Notes: generated from the sequence alone by a model not told the origin. A DNA stretch of 19,297 bases from an uncultured Aquimonas sp. (GCF_937888285.1 NZ_CALART010000034.1:1-19297); one strand, 5' to 3'; numbered from the stretch's first letter, positions 1 to 19,198 are shown. Numbers and translations: made by a program.

Positions 1-47
1 CGCGGATGCTGCTTCGACGCCTGACCACCTAATTTGTCAACACCCTC

Positions 48-1454
48 TCAGCGCGCGCCCTTGCCGAACAGCACCACTTCGAAGGTCTGCAGCAGCACCA
101 GCAGATCGAACATCAGGCTGTGGTTCTTCACGTAGTACAGGTCGTACTTCAGCTTTTCCTCGGCGTCCTTGACCGAGGCGCCATAGGCATAGCGCAGCTG
201 GGCCCAGCCGGTGATGCCGGGCTTCACCGTGTGGCGCAGCGCGTAGTAGGGAATTTCCGCGGCCAGCTGTTCGACGAAGGTCGGACGCTCGGGCCGCGGG
301 CCGACGAAGCTCATTTCGCCGCGCAGCACGTTGATGACCTGCGGCAGCTCGTCGATGCGCAGCTTGCGGATCACCCGGCCGACGCGGGTGATGCGGTCGT
401 CGTCGGTCTGCGCCCAGCGCGCGACGCCGTCCTTCTCGGCGTCCTCGCGCATGCTGCGGAACTTGAGCACGCGGAACACCTGGCCGCCCTGGCCGACCCG
501 CTCCTGGCGGTAGATGATCGAGCCGCGGAAGCCGCTCTCGGCCCAGATCAGGAGCGCGGTCACGAGCATCAGCGGCGAGGCCAGCAGCAGCAGCAGGGTC
601 GAGGCGGCGACGTCGAAAGCGCGCTTGCTGGCCACCCGCAGGGCGCCGGCGTCGAAGCCGCGCGAGAACACCAGCCAGGACGGGTTGAGCACGTTCATCT
701 TGATCTTGCCGCTCTCGTGCTCGAAGAAGGTGCCGACCTCGGTGACGACCAGGCCGCGCAGGCGAGCCTGGATCAGCGCATCCATGGGCAGGATGCCGCG
801 GCGTTCGTCCACCGCGATCACGATCTCGTCGATGTCGTGCTCGCGCACCAGGGCCAGCAGGCCGGGCGCGGGGTCCAGCCGGAGCTCCTGCGGAATCGCG
901 TCGGCGTCGCCCGGCATCGGCAGGTAGCCGACGACCTGGAAAGTGCGCTGGTCGGACAGGCGGCGCAGGCGGGTGGCGATCAGCGCGGCCTTCTCGCCCA
1001 CGCCGAGCACCAGCACCCGCCGCCGCAGCGCTTCGACGCCCACCGACTTCAGGGCGAAATAGCGGGTGAGCATGATCGAGGCCAGGCCCAGCAGCATGGC
1101 GATGAACATCACGCCGCGGCCGATCGGACTGACCGGCAGCGCGTACTGCAGGGCGATCAGGAACAGGCCGCCGGCCAGGAAGGCGACCGCCGCCCGCACG
1201 ATGTGCCCGCTCAGGCCTTCGCGGCTCTGCGAGATGTACATGCCGAGCGCGGTCATCGCCAGCACATGTACGCTGGCGAACAGCAGGGCCCTCGGCAGGA
1301 TCTCGCCGAAAGCGCGCGACAGCAGCTCGGTATCGCCGAGGAAGCGCAGGCCGGCGGCGGCATAGAACACCAGCACCAGCACGGTGAATTCGGCCAGGGC
1401 GAGCAGCAGGACCCAGCGACGGGCGGGGTGGAAGGCATCGGTGATCGAGCGCAT
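48..1454 (-). CDS. Polyprenyl-phosphate sugar-1-phosphate transferase, exosortase/PEP-CTERM-associated EpsB type
   Basis: This 468-residue inner-membrane enzyme is expected to transfer a hexose-1-phosphate from a UDP-sugar to undecaprenyl phosphate, the first step of exopolysaccharide repeat-unit assembly. N-terminal membrane helices begin at about residue 14 (WVLLLALAEFTVLVLVFY). A Rossmann-like CoA-binding region starts near RRVLVLGVGEKAA. The catalytic bacterial sugar transferase domain runs from K277 (KRAFDV) to the end and carries RQERVGQGG, LKFRSM, RIDELPQ, MSFVGPRPERP and VKPGITGWAQ. The ending VVLFGKGAR and the ASVKDAEEKLKYDLYYVKN stretch fit the family named TIGR03013 (sugar transferase, PEP-CTERM system associated). 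I chose ATG at 1454 because the upstream starts at 1514 and 1535 would overlap the operator and the divergent gene and add an unconserved tail. No clear ribosome binding site is visible. The sugar specificity cannot be read from sequence. No exosortase gene is in the window. Confidence 0.9.
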   Translation of the reverse strand: MRSITDAFHPARRWVLLLALAEFTVLVLVFYAAAGLRFLGDTELLSRAFGEILPRALLFASVHVLAMTALGMYISQSREGLSGHIVRAAVAFLAGGLFLIALQYALPVSPIGRGVMFIAMLLGLASIMLTRYFALKSVGVEALRRRVLVLGVGEKAALIATRLRRLSDQRTFQVVGYLPMPGDADAIPQELRLDPAPGLLALVREHDIDEIVIAVDERRGILPMDALIQARLRGLVVTEVGTFFEHESGKIKMNVLNPSWLVFSRGFDAGALRVASKRAFDVAASTLLLLLASPLMLVTALLIWAESGFRGSIIYRQERVGQGGQVFRVLKFRSMREDAEKDGVARWAQTDDDRITRVGRVIRKLRIDELPQVINVLRGEMSFVGPRPERPTFVEQLAAEIPYYALRHTVKPGITGWAQLRYAYGASVKDAEEKLKYDLYYVKNHSLMFDLLVLLQTFEVVLFGKGAR

Positions 1455-1533
1455 GGTCGGGGCGGGAGCGGTCTGCTCGGTCGGGCGTGAAGACTGGTAA
1501 ACTGTGAGCCACATCACATTGGATGGCAAGACC
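1455..1533. promoter_or_regulatory. Divergent promoter region between sugar transferase and UDP-sugar dehydrogenase
   Basis: This short region separates two divergently transcribed sugar genes, so both promoters must lie here or within the gene ends. On the plus strand TGGTAAACT (1495-1503) resembles an extended -10 element. It would place transcription start near 1510, leaving a leader of about 24 nt before ATG 1534. I see no good -35 for it, which fits an activator-dependent promoter. No convincing minus-strand -10 was found. Confidence 0.45.
1503..1518. promoter_or_regulatory. CRP/Clp-type operator, perfect TGTGA-N6-TCACA
   Basis: The sequence TGTGAGCCACATCACA is an exact two-half-site match to the CRP-family consensus TGTGA-N6-TCACA. 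Flanking bases (AATGTGA..TCACAGTTT read on the minus strand) also fit the extended CRP site. In Xanthomonas and Lysobacter the CRP homologue Clp recognises this consensus and controls exopolysaccharide and secondary-metabolite genes. The centre lies about 56 bp upstream of the sugar transferase ATG and 24 bp upstream of the dehydrogenase ATG. It could activate the first and occlude or modulate the second. Binding is inferred, not shown. Confidence 0.65.
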
Positions 1534-2826
<1,293 letters not shown>

Positions 2827-2830
2827 GGCC

Positions 2831-3038
2831 GGGATTGGGGATTCGGGATTCGGGATTCGTCCGAAGGGCGCAAAGCGCTCGCGAACGCTGGCGCGCCGGC
2901 TTCGACATCCGCTGGAGCGATCCCTGCCCACTCGGAGTGGCTCAGCAGACCGTCACTGCGGAAATCCAAGGCACAGCTTCAAGACCTCGCCAAAAGTCCA
3001 ACCTTCGGTCGAATCCCGAATCCCCAATCCCGAATCCC
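2831..3038. repeat. Inverted-repeat-bounded intergenic element built of GGGATTC heptads
   Basis: The left arm (2831-2859) consists of GGGATTG/GGGATTCG heptads. The right arm (3010-3038) is its reverse complement with one heptad order swapped. The complementarity extends inward through CCGAAGG (about 2861-2867) and CCTTCGG (about 3003-3009), so each arm is about 36 bp with few mismatches. The interior of about 150 bp has no credible reading frame. Such heptad arms are common in intergenic DNA of Xanthomonas and Lysobacter. The element may be a non-autonomous repeat or may act as a transcription barrier between the dehydrogenase and the epimerase. Confidence 0.75.
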
Positions 3039-3047
3039 AGCCTTTAC

Positions 3048-3063
3048 TGTGATCTGAAACACA
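3048..3063 (+). promoter_or_regulatory. CRP/Clp-type operator upstream of the epimerase
   Basis: TGTGATCTGAAACACA has a perfect left half-site (TGTGA) and a 4/5 right half-site (ACACA instead of TCACA), and its first eight bases equal the ideal CRP site. A -10-like TATCCT lies at 3083-3088. That would put transcription start near 3095-3097 and the box centre at about -40 to -41.5, the geometry of a class II activator site. No consensus -35 is present, as expected there. Confidence 0.55.
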
Positions 3064-3082
3064 CTTTCACCCCGGCCGCTGC

Positions 3083-3088
3083 TATCCT
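3083..3088 (+). promoter_or_regulatory. Candidate -10 element (TATCCT) for the epimerase/NRPS-PKS operon
   Basis: GCTATCCTGCG at 3081-3091 resembles the -10 region of many xanthomonad promoters. Together with the CRP-type box at 3048-3063 it forms a plausible activator-dependent promoter. It may drive the epimerase and, through the 25-nt gap at 4146-4170, the giant NRPS-PKS gene. There is no matching -35 hexamer. Confidence 0.4.
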
Positions 3089-3102
3089 GCGTCGCGGAAA
3101 GT

Positions 3103-3118
3103 CGTGAACCACATCCCA
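3103..3118 (+). promoter_or_regulatory. Second, degenerate CRP-like box sharing its spacer with the 1503-1518 box
   Basis: CGTGAACCACATCCCA matches the half-sites 4/5 and 4/5. It also shares the normally free spacer (CCACA) with the box at 1503-1518: over GTGARCCACATCMCAYT, 14 of 17 bases are identical. In both cases the element starts 30-34 nt before an ATG. Here the GTG is out of frame with the gene, so the conservation is at DNA level and not a shared start codon. Confidence 0.4.
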
Positions 3119-3137
3119 CTTCTGCGAGCCCTGCTTC

Positions 3138-4145
3138 ATGCGCGTTCTGGTCACCGGCGCCGCCGGCTTCATTGGTTCCACCCTCAGCCATCGCCTGCTC
3201 GACCGCGGCGACGAGGTGCTGGGCTATGACAACCTCAATGACTACTACGACGTGCGCCTGAAAGAGGCCCGGCTTGAGCGGCTCTCGCCGCGCGCCGGCT
3301 TCGCTTTCCTGAAGGCATCACTCGAAGACCGCGCGGCGATGGAGCAGGCGTTCGCCGAGTTCCGCCCCGACCGCGTGGTCAACCTGGCGGCCCAGGCCGG
3401 CGTGCGCTATTCGCTGGAAAATCCGCGGGCCTACATCGACGCCAACATCGTCGGCTTCCTCAACATCCTCGAATGCTGCCGCCACGGCGGTATCGAGCAT
3501 CTGGTCTATGCCAGCTCCAGCTCGGTCTACGGCGCCAACCGCAAGCTGCCCTTCGCGGTCGAGGACAGCGTCGACCACCCGGTCAGCCTGTATGCGGCGA
3601 CCAAGAAGTCGAACGAGCTGATGGCCCACACCTACAGCCACCTGTTCGGCCTGCCGACCACCGGCCTGCGCTTCTTCACCGTCTACGGGCCCTGGGGCCG
3701 GCCGGACATGGCCCTGTTCCTGTTCACCCGCAAGATCCTCGCCGGCGAGCCGATCGACGTCTTCAACTTCGGCCAGCACACCCGCGACTTCACCTACATC
3801 GACGACATCGTCGAGGGCGTGATCCGCACGCTCGACCGCGTGCCCGGGCCGGACCCGGCCTTCGATCCGCTGCTGCCCTCGCCAGCCAGCTCCAGCGCGC
3901 CCTATCGCGTCTACAACATCGGCAACCACCGGCCGGTGCAGCTGTCGCGCTACATCGAGCTGATCGAGCAGGCGCTCGGCCGCACGGCCGAGAAGCGCCT
4001 GCTGCCGCTGCAGCCCGGCGACGTACCCGACACCGAGGCCGATGTCGATGCGCTGATGCGCGACACCGGCTACAGCCCGGCGACCCCGGTCGAGGTGGGC
4101 ATCCAGCGCTTCGTCGACTGGTATCGCGGTTTCTACGGAGTCTGA
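3138..4145 (+). CDS. NAD-dependent UDP-glucuronate 4-epimerase-like enzyme (extended SDR)
   Basis: This 335-residue cytoplasmic protein is an extended short-chain dehydrogenase/reductase that should invert C4 of a UDP-uronic acid, e.g. UDP-GlcA to UDP-GalA or the N-acetylated equivalent. It starts with the NAD-binding motif GAAGFIGS (residues 7-14). It then shows YDNLNDYYDVRLKEARLERL, a hallmark stretch of bacterial UDP-glucuronate epimerases, then AASSSSVYG-type SSSSVYG (126-132) with the catalytic Ser/Thr region. The catalytic Y152-xxx-K156 is in YAATKKSNE. Family features VYGPWGRPDMALFLFT, RDFTYIDDIVEG and YNIGNH follow. It logically acts after the dehydrogenase at 1534-2826. The ribosome binding site is weak. 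If the dehydrogenase uses UDP-GlcNAc, this enzyme would be a functional TviC counterpart even though its motifs look GlcA-type. Confidence 0.9.
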   Translation: MRVLVTGAAGFIGSTLSHRLLDRGDEVLGYDNLNDYYDVRLKEARLERLSPRAGFAFLKASLEDRAAMEQAFAEFRPDRVVNLAAQAGVRYSLENPRAYIDANIVGFLNILECCRHGGIEHLVYASSSSVYGANRKLPFAVEDSVDHPVSLYAATKKSNELMAHTYSHLFGLPTTGLRFFTVYGPWGRPDMALFLFTRKILAGEPIDVFNFGQHTRDFTYIDDIVEGVIRTLDRVPGPDPAFDPLLPSPASSSAPYRVYNIGNHRPVQLSRYIELIEQALGRTAEKRLLPLQPGDVPDTEADVDALMRDTGYSPATPVEVGIQRFVDWYRGFYGV

Positions 4146-4170
4146 ACACGCAGCGTCGGGGGACCTGCCC

Positions 4171-15627
<11,457 letters not shown>

Positions 15628-15640
15628 GGATTCCCTACCG

Positions 15641-16432
15641 ATGAGCCTGTCTTCCCTGCGCCACTGGGCCGCACGCGCCGACCACCCGCTGGCGCGCGCG
15701 CTGCGCTCTGGCAAGCGGCGCCTGCACCACTTCACCCTGCCGGCGCCGAAGCTGCTGGTGCTGCCGATGCTGTGGCTGTTCCTCGGCCTGCGCAGCGTGG
15801 TCTTCTTCGTCCGCGGCAAGCTGATCGCCGAGCCCCTGCTGAAGGCCTACTGCACCCGCTTCGGACGCGGCGTCACCGCCGGCATCTACGTACCCTGGGT
15901 GATGGGCCGCGGCGAGCTGGTGCTGGGCGACCACGTGCACTTCAACGGCAAGCTGAGCCTCAAATTCGCCGCCAGCTTCGTGGCGCGGCCGAAGCTGCAT
16001 ATCGGCGACCACTGCGATATCGGCCATGAAGTGGCCTTCGTGGTCGGCCGCGAGATCCGGCTGGGTCGGCATGTGCAGGTCGCCAGCGGAGTGAGCTTCC
16101 GCGATTCCGCCGGCCACGCCAGCGACCCTGCCGCACGCCTCGCCGGCGCGCCGCCCAGCGACGAGGACGTGCGCGCGATCGTCGTGCAGGACAACGTCTG
16201 GATCGGCGCCGACGCGATGATCCTGCCCGGCGTCGAGATCGGCGAAGGCAGCATCGTCACCGCGCGCAGCATCGTCAGCACCCACGTGGCGCCCTACACC
16301 ATCGTTGCCGGCAGCCCGGCGCGCCGGGTCGGAGTGCTGCCGCGGCCGGACGAGGCCGCCTCGGCGCCTGCGGTCGAAGCGATGTCCGATTCGGCGCAGG
16401 CGGACGCCCGGGCACGGCCCGACGCCGCCTGA
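15641..16432 (+). CDS. Left-handed beta-helix (hexapeptide-repeat) acyltransferase with membrane-binding N-terminus
   Basis: This 263-residue protein is likely a sugar O- or N-acyltransferase of the WcaF/maltose acetyltransferase superfamily. Residues 37-57 (KLLVLPMLWLFLGLRSVVFFV) form a hydrophobic segment that probably binds the inner membrane face. Hexapeptide repeats run from about residue 85 to 231 (VLGDHVHF, LHIGDHCDIGHEV, IRLGRHVQVASG) and end in DNVWIGADAMILPGVEIGEG..IVAGSPARRVG (184-231). H159 in the SAGHASDP insertion is the likely catalytic base. The last ~30 residues are Ala-rich and probably unstructured. It starts 13 nt after the NRPS-PKS stop, with GAGGA overlapping that stop as ribosome site, so translation is coupled. 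Its donor may be the ACP-bound acyl group made by the next two genes or the NRPS-PKS product; acetyl-CoA is the conservative alternative. Confidence 0.85.
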   Translation: MSLSSLRHWAARADHPLARALRSGKRRLHHFTLPAPKLLVLPMLWLFLGLRSVVFFVRGKLIAEPLLKAYCTRFGRGVTAGIYVPWVMGRGELVLGDHVHFNGKLSLKFAASFVARPKLHIGDHCDIGHEVAFVVGREIRLGRHVQVASGVSFRDSAGHASDPAARLAGAPPSDEDVRAIVVQDNVWIGADAMILPGVEIGEGSIVTARSIVSTHVAPYTIVAGSPARRVGVLPRPDEAASAPAVEAMSDSAQADARARPDAA

Positions 16433-16569
16433 GTGCTAGCATTCCGCGCCCCGGCATGGCCTGCCGGCCGCCCTTGAGCCCGGAGCGCGCGCGTGCCCGC
16501 CACGCCGCGGGTCCGTGGCCTCCTTCCTCCACGCACGGGCGCATCCGCCCGCACACCCGGAACACCTGC
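16433..16569 (+). promoter_or_regulatory. Intergenic stretch before the ACP gene, weak internal promoter candidate
   Basis: This 137-nt gap is longer than the other gaps in the operon. TGCTAGCATTCCGCG (16434-16448) resembles an extended -10 (TAGCAT at 16437-16442) of xanthomonad type, but no -35 is visible in the gene end upstream. An in-frame upstream start at 16456 would add a Pro/Arg-rich segment unlike any carrier protein, so I read this as untranslated. Confidence 0.25.
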
Positions 16570-16818
16570 ATGAGCCCGATCGAAACCCAGGTCCGCGCCT
16601 TCCTGGCCGATGCCTTCCCCACCGCGGGCGACGCGCCGCTCGACGCCGAGACCAGCCTGTTCGAGGCCGGCATCATCGATTCGATGGGCGTGCTGACGCT
16701 CGTGACCTGGCTGGAGGAGACCTACGGCTTCACCGTCGACGACGATGAAGTGCTGCCGGAGAACATCGACGGCGTCGGCGCCCTGGTCCGCTACATCGGC
16801 CGCAAGACCGGAGCCTGA
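16570..16818 (+). CDS. Free-standing acyl carrier protein
   Basis: This 82-residue protein is a discrete acyl/peptidyl carrier. The phosphopantetheine attachment site is Ser38 in FEAGIIDSMGVLTLV, and the four-helix pattern with an acidic surface (LEETYGFTVDDDEVLPENI) is typical. I chose ATG 16570 because it leaves the normal carrier length; the longer frame upstream has no homology-like features. The ribosome site is weak (CGGAA about 8 nt before ATG). It ends 5 nt before the acyl ligase, which is its likely loading enzyme. Stand-alone carriers next to an acyl ligase are known from exosortase-A-associated gene clusters, which matches the sugar transferase type at the left end. Confidence 0.92.
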   Translation: MSPIETQVRAFLADAFPTAGDAPLDAETSLFEAGIIDSMGVLTLVTWLEETYGFTVDDDEVLPENIDGVGALVRYIGRKTGA

Positions 16819-16823
16819 TCGCC

Positions 16824-18398
16824 ATGAAGCGTTTCGAAGCCTTCCTGCGCGAAGCCGCCGCGCGCCGTCCGCTGCACACCGCCCTGGTCTGTGGCGAGGA
16901 GCGTCTCGACTACGCCGGCTTCGACGCCGCCGTCGAGCGCTGCGCCGCGGCACTGGTGCACGCGGCGCAGCTGGCGAACGGCGAGCGCTGCGTGGTGTTC
17001 GCCGAGAACCGCATCGAAACCTGCGTGTCGATCTTCGCCACCCTGCGCGCCGGCGGCGTGTTCAGCGTGATCAACCCGACCACCAAGGCGCACAAGCTGG
17101 CCTTCGTGCTGGGCAACTGCGAGGCCAGCGTGCTGATCACCCAGCTGAGCCTGCTGCCGGCCGCGCTGGAAGCCGCCGCACAGACGCCCAGCCTGCGCCG
17201 CATCGTGGTGATGGATGCGACGCCGGAATCGGATCTCGGCGCGCTGGGCCTGGGCTGGGCGCAGTTCCTCGACGCCACCGATGCACGGCTGCCGGCGGCC
17301 CCGCGCGGCATCGATATCGACCTGGCCATGCTGGTCTACACCTCGGGGTCCACCGGCAACCCCAAGGGCGTCATGATGACGCACAAGAACATCCTGCACG
17401 CCGCCAGCTCGATCACCACCTATCTCGAAGCCAGCGAGGACGAGGTCGTGCTGAGCGTGCTGCCGCTGGCTTTCGACTACGGCCTCTACCAGCTGCTGAT
17501 GGCGGTGCTGAAGGGCTACACCCTGGTGCTGGAGCGCAGCTTCGCGTTCCCGCAGAAGGTGCTGCCGCTGCTGGAGCGCGAGCGCGTCACCGGCTTCCCG
17601 CTGGTGCCGACGATCGCCGCCATGCTGGTGCAGATGAAGAGCCTGAAGCCCGAGTGGGTGGCGCCCGTTCGATTCCTGACCAATACCGCAGCGGCGCTGC
17701 CGCCGGCGCACATCCTGAAGCTGCAGGAGATCTTCCCGAACGCGCGCGTGTTCTCGATGTACGGCATGACCGAGTCGAAGCGCTGCACCTGGCTGCCGCC
17801 GGCGGAGCTTGCGCGGCGCCCGGACAGCGTCGGCATCGCCATTCCCGGCACCGAGATCTGGGTCGCCGACGATGAAGGTCGGCCGCTGCCGCCGAACACC
17901 GTGGGTGAACTCGTGGTGCGCGGCGGGCATGTGATGCAGGGCTACTGGCGCAATGAGGAGGCGACCGCGAAGACGCTGAAGCCCGGCCGCTATCCCTGGG
18001 AGAAGGTGCTGCACACCGGCGACCTGTTCCGCATGGACGACGAAGGCTTCGTCTACTTCGTCGGCCGCAAGGACGACATCATCAAGTCGCGCGGCGAGAA
18101 GGTCGCGCCAAAGGAAGTCGAGGCCGCGCTGTACGCCCTGCCCGGCATCCGCGAAGCCGCCGTGGTCGGCGTGCCCGACGAGGTACTGGGCCGCGCCATC
18201 CGCGCCGTGGTGGTGCTGGCCGAGGGTGTCACGCTCGACGCCCGCGCGATCATCGCCCACTGCCGCAGCCAGCTCGAGGACTTCATGGTGCCGCGCGAGG
18301 TCGAGTTCCGCGACAGCCTGCCCAAGACCAACACCGGCAAGATCCAGCGCGCGCGCCTCCAGGCCGAGGCCGAGGGGCGCGAGTTCAACGAGGATTGA
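16824..18398 (+). CDS. AMP-forming acyl-CoA/acyl-ACP ligase (class I adenylate-forming enzyme)
   Basis: This 524-residue enzyme should activate a carboxylic acid with ATP and load it on CoA or the adjacent carrier protein. The phosphate-binding motif is YTSGSTGNPKG (172-182). The family motifs YGMTESKR, GELVVRGGHVMQGYW, HTGDLFRMD and GRKDDIIKSRGEKVAPKEVE follow, and the catalytic lysine is K506 in TNTGKIQR. The length and the AMP-ligase-next-to-ACP context resemble the exosortase-A-associated acyl-CoA ligases (TIGR03098). The substrate pocket (SVLPLAFDYGLYQLLMAVLKG) looks like an acyl-CoA ligase rather than an amino-acid A domain, and no Asp235 equivalent for an alpha-amino group is evident. 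GGAG 10 nt upstream of ATG 16824 is a good ribosome site. It is the last gene of the run. It is a candidate for charging PCP3 of the megasynthase in trans as well as the ACP. Confidence 0.88.
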   Translation: MKRFEAFLREAAARRPLHTALVCGEERLDYAGFDAAVERCAAALVHAAQLANGERCVVFAENRIETCVSIFATLRAGGVFSVINPTTKAHKLAFVLGNCEASVLITQLSLLPAALEAAAQTPSLRRIVVMDATPESDLGALGLGWAQFLDATDARLPAAPRGIDIDLAMLVYTSGSTGNPKGVMMTHKNILHAASSITTYLEASEDEVVLSVLPLAFDYGLYQLLMAVLKGYTLVLERSFAFPQKVLPLLERERVTGFPLVPTIAAMLVQMKSLKPEWVAPVRFLTNTAAALPPAHILKLQEIFPNARVFSMYGMTESKRCTWLPPAELARRPDSVGIAIPGTEIWVADDEGRPLPPNTVGELVVRGGHVMQGYWRNEEATAKTLKPGRYPWEKVLHTGDLFRMDDEGFVYFVGRKDDIIKSRGEKVAPKEVEAALYALPGIREAAVVGVPDEVLGRAIRAVVVLAEGVTLDARAIIAHCRSQLEDFMVPREVEFRDSLPKTNTGKIQRARLQAEAEGREFNED

Positions 18399-18839
18399 GC
18401 AGCGTCAGCGCCTTGCTGATCCGGCTGAGAAGCGGCGGCAGCGGGTCAAGGCCGCCAGGCGCGCCAAAGACCGGTGGAACGTAGCGCCCGGACGAGCGCA
18501 GAAGCCTCGCTCCCCGAACACCGCCCTTGGGCCCGCGTGCCCGCCAGCGCGAGAACAGGCTCTTTGCGGAGGCGACGGCGTGGCCGTCTGCACAAGGCGT
18601 GCGGCCAGGCATGTGGTTCACCGTGCATCCAGATCGCGCTGTGCCGCTCCCAGAGAACAGAACGCTCGCGACCCCATGAATCGTCGCCCCCCATGAATGC
18701 GGGGCCCCAGTCCCCGCTTTCGCGAGGACAGGCTCTTCGCGAGGAAGACGAATCCGGGTGTCTTCGAGAAGACCTGTGGCACGGCGCCGCGCCGGGAAGC
18801 TCTCAAGAAACAGATCGCTTGCGACCCCATTGATCGTCG

Positions 18840-18857
18840 CCCCCACGTAGGTGGGGG
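18840..18857. repeat. Hairpin CCCCCAC-GTAG-GTGGGGG
   Basis: A perfect 7-bp stem with a 4-nt loop, without a following T-run. It sits at the end of repeat copy B; a degenerate counterpart (GCCCC..GGGGC) lies in copy A near 18686-18706. This fits REP-like palindromes and not an intrinsic terminator. Confidence 0.6.
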
Positions 18858-18892
18858 CCCAGTGTCGCTTGCCGCAGTCGCACGAGTCCTGG

Positions 18893-18912
18893 ATCCCCGC
18901 ATGCGCGGGGAT
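18893..18912. repeat. REP-like palindrome ATCCCCGC-ATGC-GCGGGGAT
   Basis: A perfect 8-bp stem with a 4-nt loop, flanked by CCTGG and GACGAC. Its reverse strand (GTCATCCCCGC..GGGGATCC) is the widespread proteobacterial REP-type sequence that mistranslates as VIPAHAGIQ. Confidence 0.7.
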
Positions 18913-18977
18913 GACGACCCCGTGTTTCTTCGAGAACACCTGGCCCGCCGCGCGGGGCTGAGAAGCTCTCAGGTTGT

Positions 18978-19005
18978 CGCTCTTCGCTCTTCGCTCTTCG
19001 CTCTT
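18978..19005. repeat. Tandem heptamer CGCTCTT x4
   Basis: Four perfect head-to-tail copies of CGCTCTT are followed by a degenerate fifth (TGCTGTT). Short heptad arrays of this kind are common in intergenic DNA of Lysobacter and Xanthomonas and vary in copy number. This is too short a period for CRISPR. Confidence 0.85.
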
Positions 19006-19017
19006 TGCTGTTGCCGT

Positions 19018-19037
19018 GGCTCCTGCGGGCAGGAGCC
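19018..19037. repeat. Hairpin GGCTCCTGC-GG-GCAGGAGCC
   Basis: A perfect 9-bp inverted repeat with two bases between the arms (4 or more nt of effective loop after end opening). It is the first of five closely spaced inverted repeats in the last 280 bases. Confidence 0.6.
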
Positions 19038-19096
19038 CGCGCTCTTCCACGGGGCCCCTGGGGAGCGGCGGGAGTTCGTGGATCAGCCCGCAGGGG

Positions 19097-19116
19097 CGGC
19101 CGCAGGGATGCGGCCG
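19097..19116. repeat. Hairpin CGGCCGCA-GGGA-TGCGGCCG
   Basis: A perfect 8-bp stem with a GGGA tetraloop. Confidence 0.6.
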
Positions 19117-19118
19117 AT

Positions 19119-19153
19119 GTTCGTGACAGGCCAGGGACGGCCTGTCCACGAAC
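19119..19153. repeat. Long hairpin GTTCGTGACAGGCC / GGCCTGTCCACGAAC
   Basis: A 14-bp stem with one bulged base and a 6-nt loop (AGGGAC). The partial sequence GTTCGTGGA also occurs at 19075-19083, hinting at another half copy. Confidence 0.65.
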
Positions 19154-19172
19154 ACCCACGGACTCACGCGAA

Positions 19173-19198
19173 CCCTTCGCGCACGGAGGCGCGAAGGG
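19173..19198. repeat. Hairpin CCCTTCGCGC-ACGGAG-GCGCGAAGGG
   Basis: A perfect 10-bp stem with a 6-nt loop, without a T-run. Confidence 0.65.

Larger units (their letters stand above)
18549..18973. repeat. Diverged direct repeats, three partial copies
   Basis: Copy A and copy B share two blocks. The first is a ~24-nt block (GAACAGGCTCTTTGCG at 18549-18572 versus GGACAGGCTCTTCGCG at 18722-18744). The second is a 35-nt block with 31 identities (18656-18690 versus 18809-18843). Copy B (18758-18806, around CTTCGAGAAGACCTG) recurs again as copy C (18922-18973, CTTCGAGAACACCTG and AGCTCTCA). The copies are spaced about 150-175 bp, which suggests old tandem duplication of an intergenic unit. Confidence 0.65.

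Noticed and set aside
1..47. TTGACA (minus strand, 40-35) as a promoter, or the edge of an insertion sequence
   Set aside because: No -10 follows at the right spacing within the window, and too little sequence is available to define a terminal repeat.
1504..1533. GTG 1504 as start of the UDP-sugar dehydrogenase
   Set aside because: The GTG lies inside a perfect CRP-type dyad just after a -10-like element and has no ribosome site. The similar GTGA motif before the epimerase is out of frame, so the similarity is regulatory and not coding.
2831..3038. CRISPR-like array from the GGGATTC units
   Set aside because: The period is only seven bases, there are no unique spacers of 25-40 bp, and the two blocks are inverted relative to each other.
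18434..18456. GGCGGC/GCCGCC pairing as terminator of the acyl ligase gene
   Set aside because: The stem is only 6 bp with an 11-nt loop and has no T-run.
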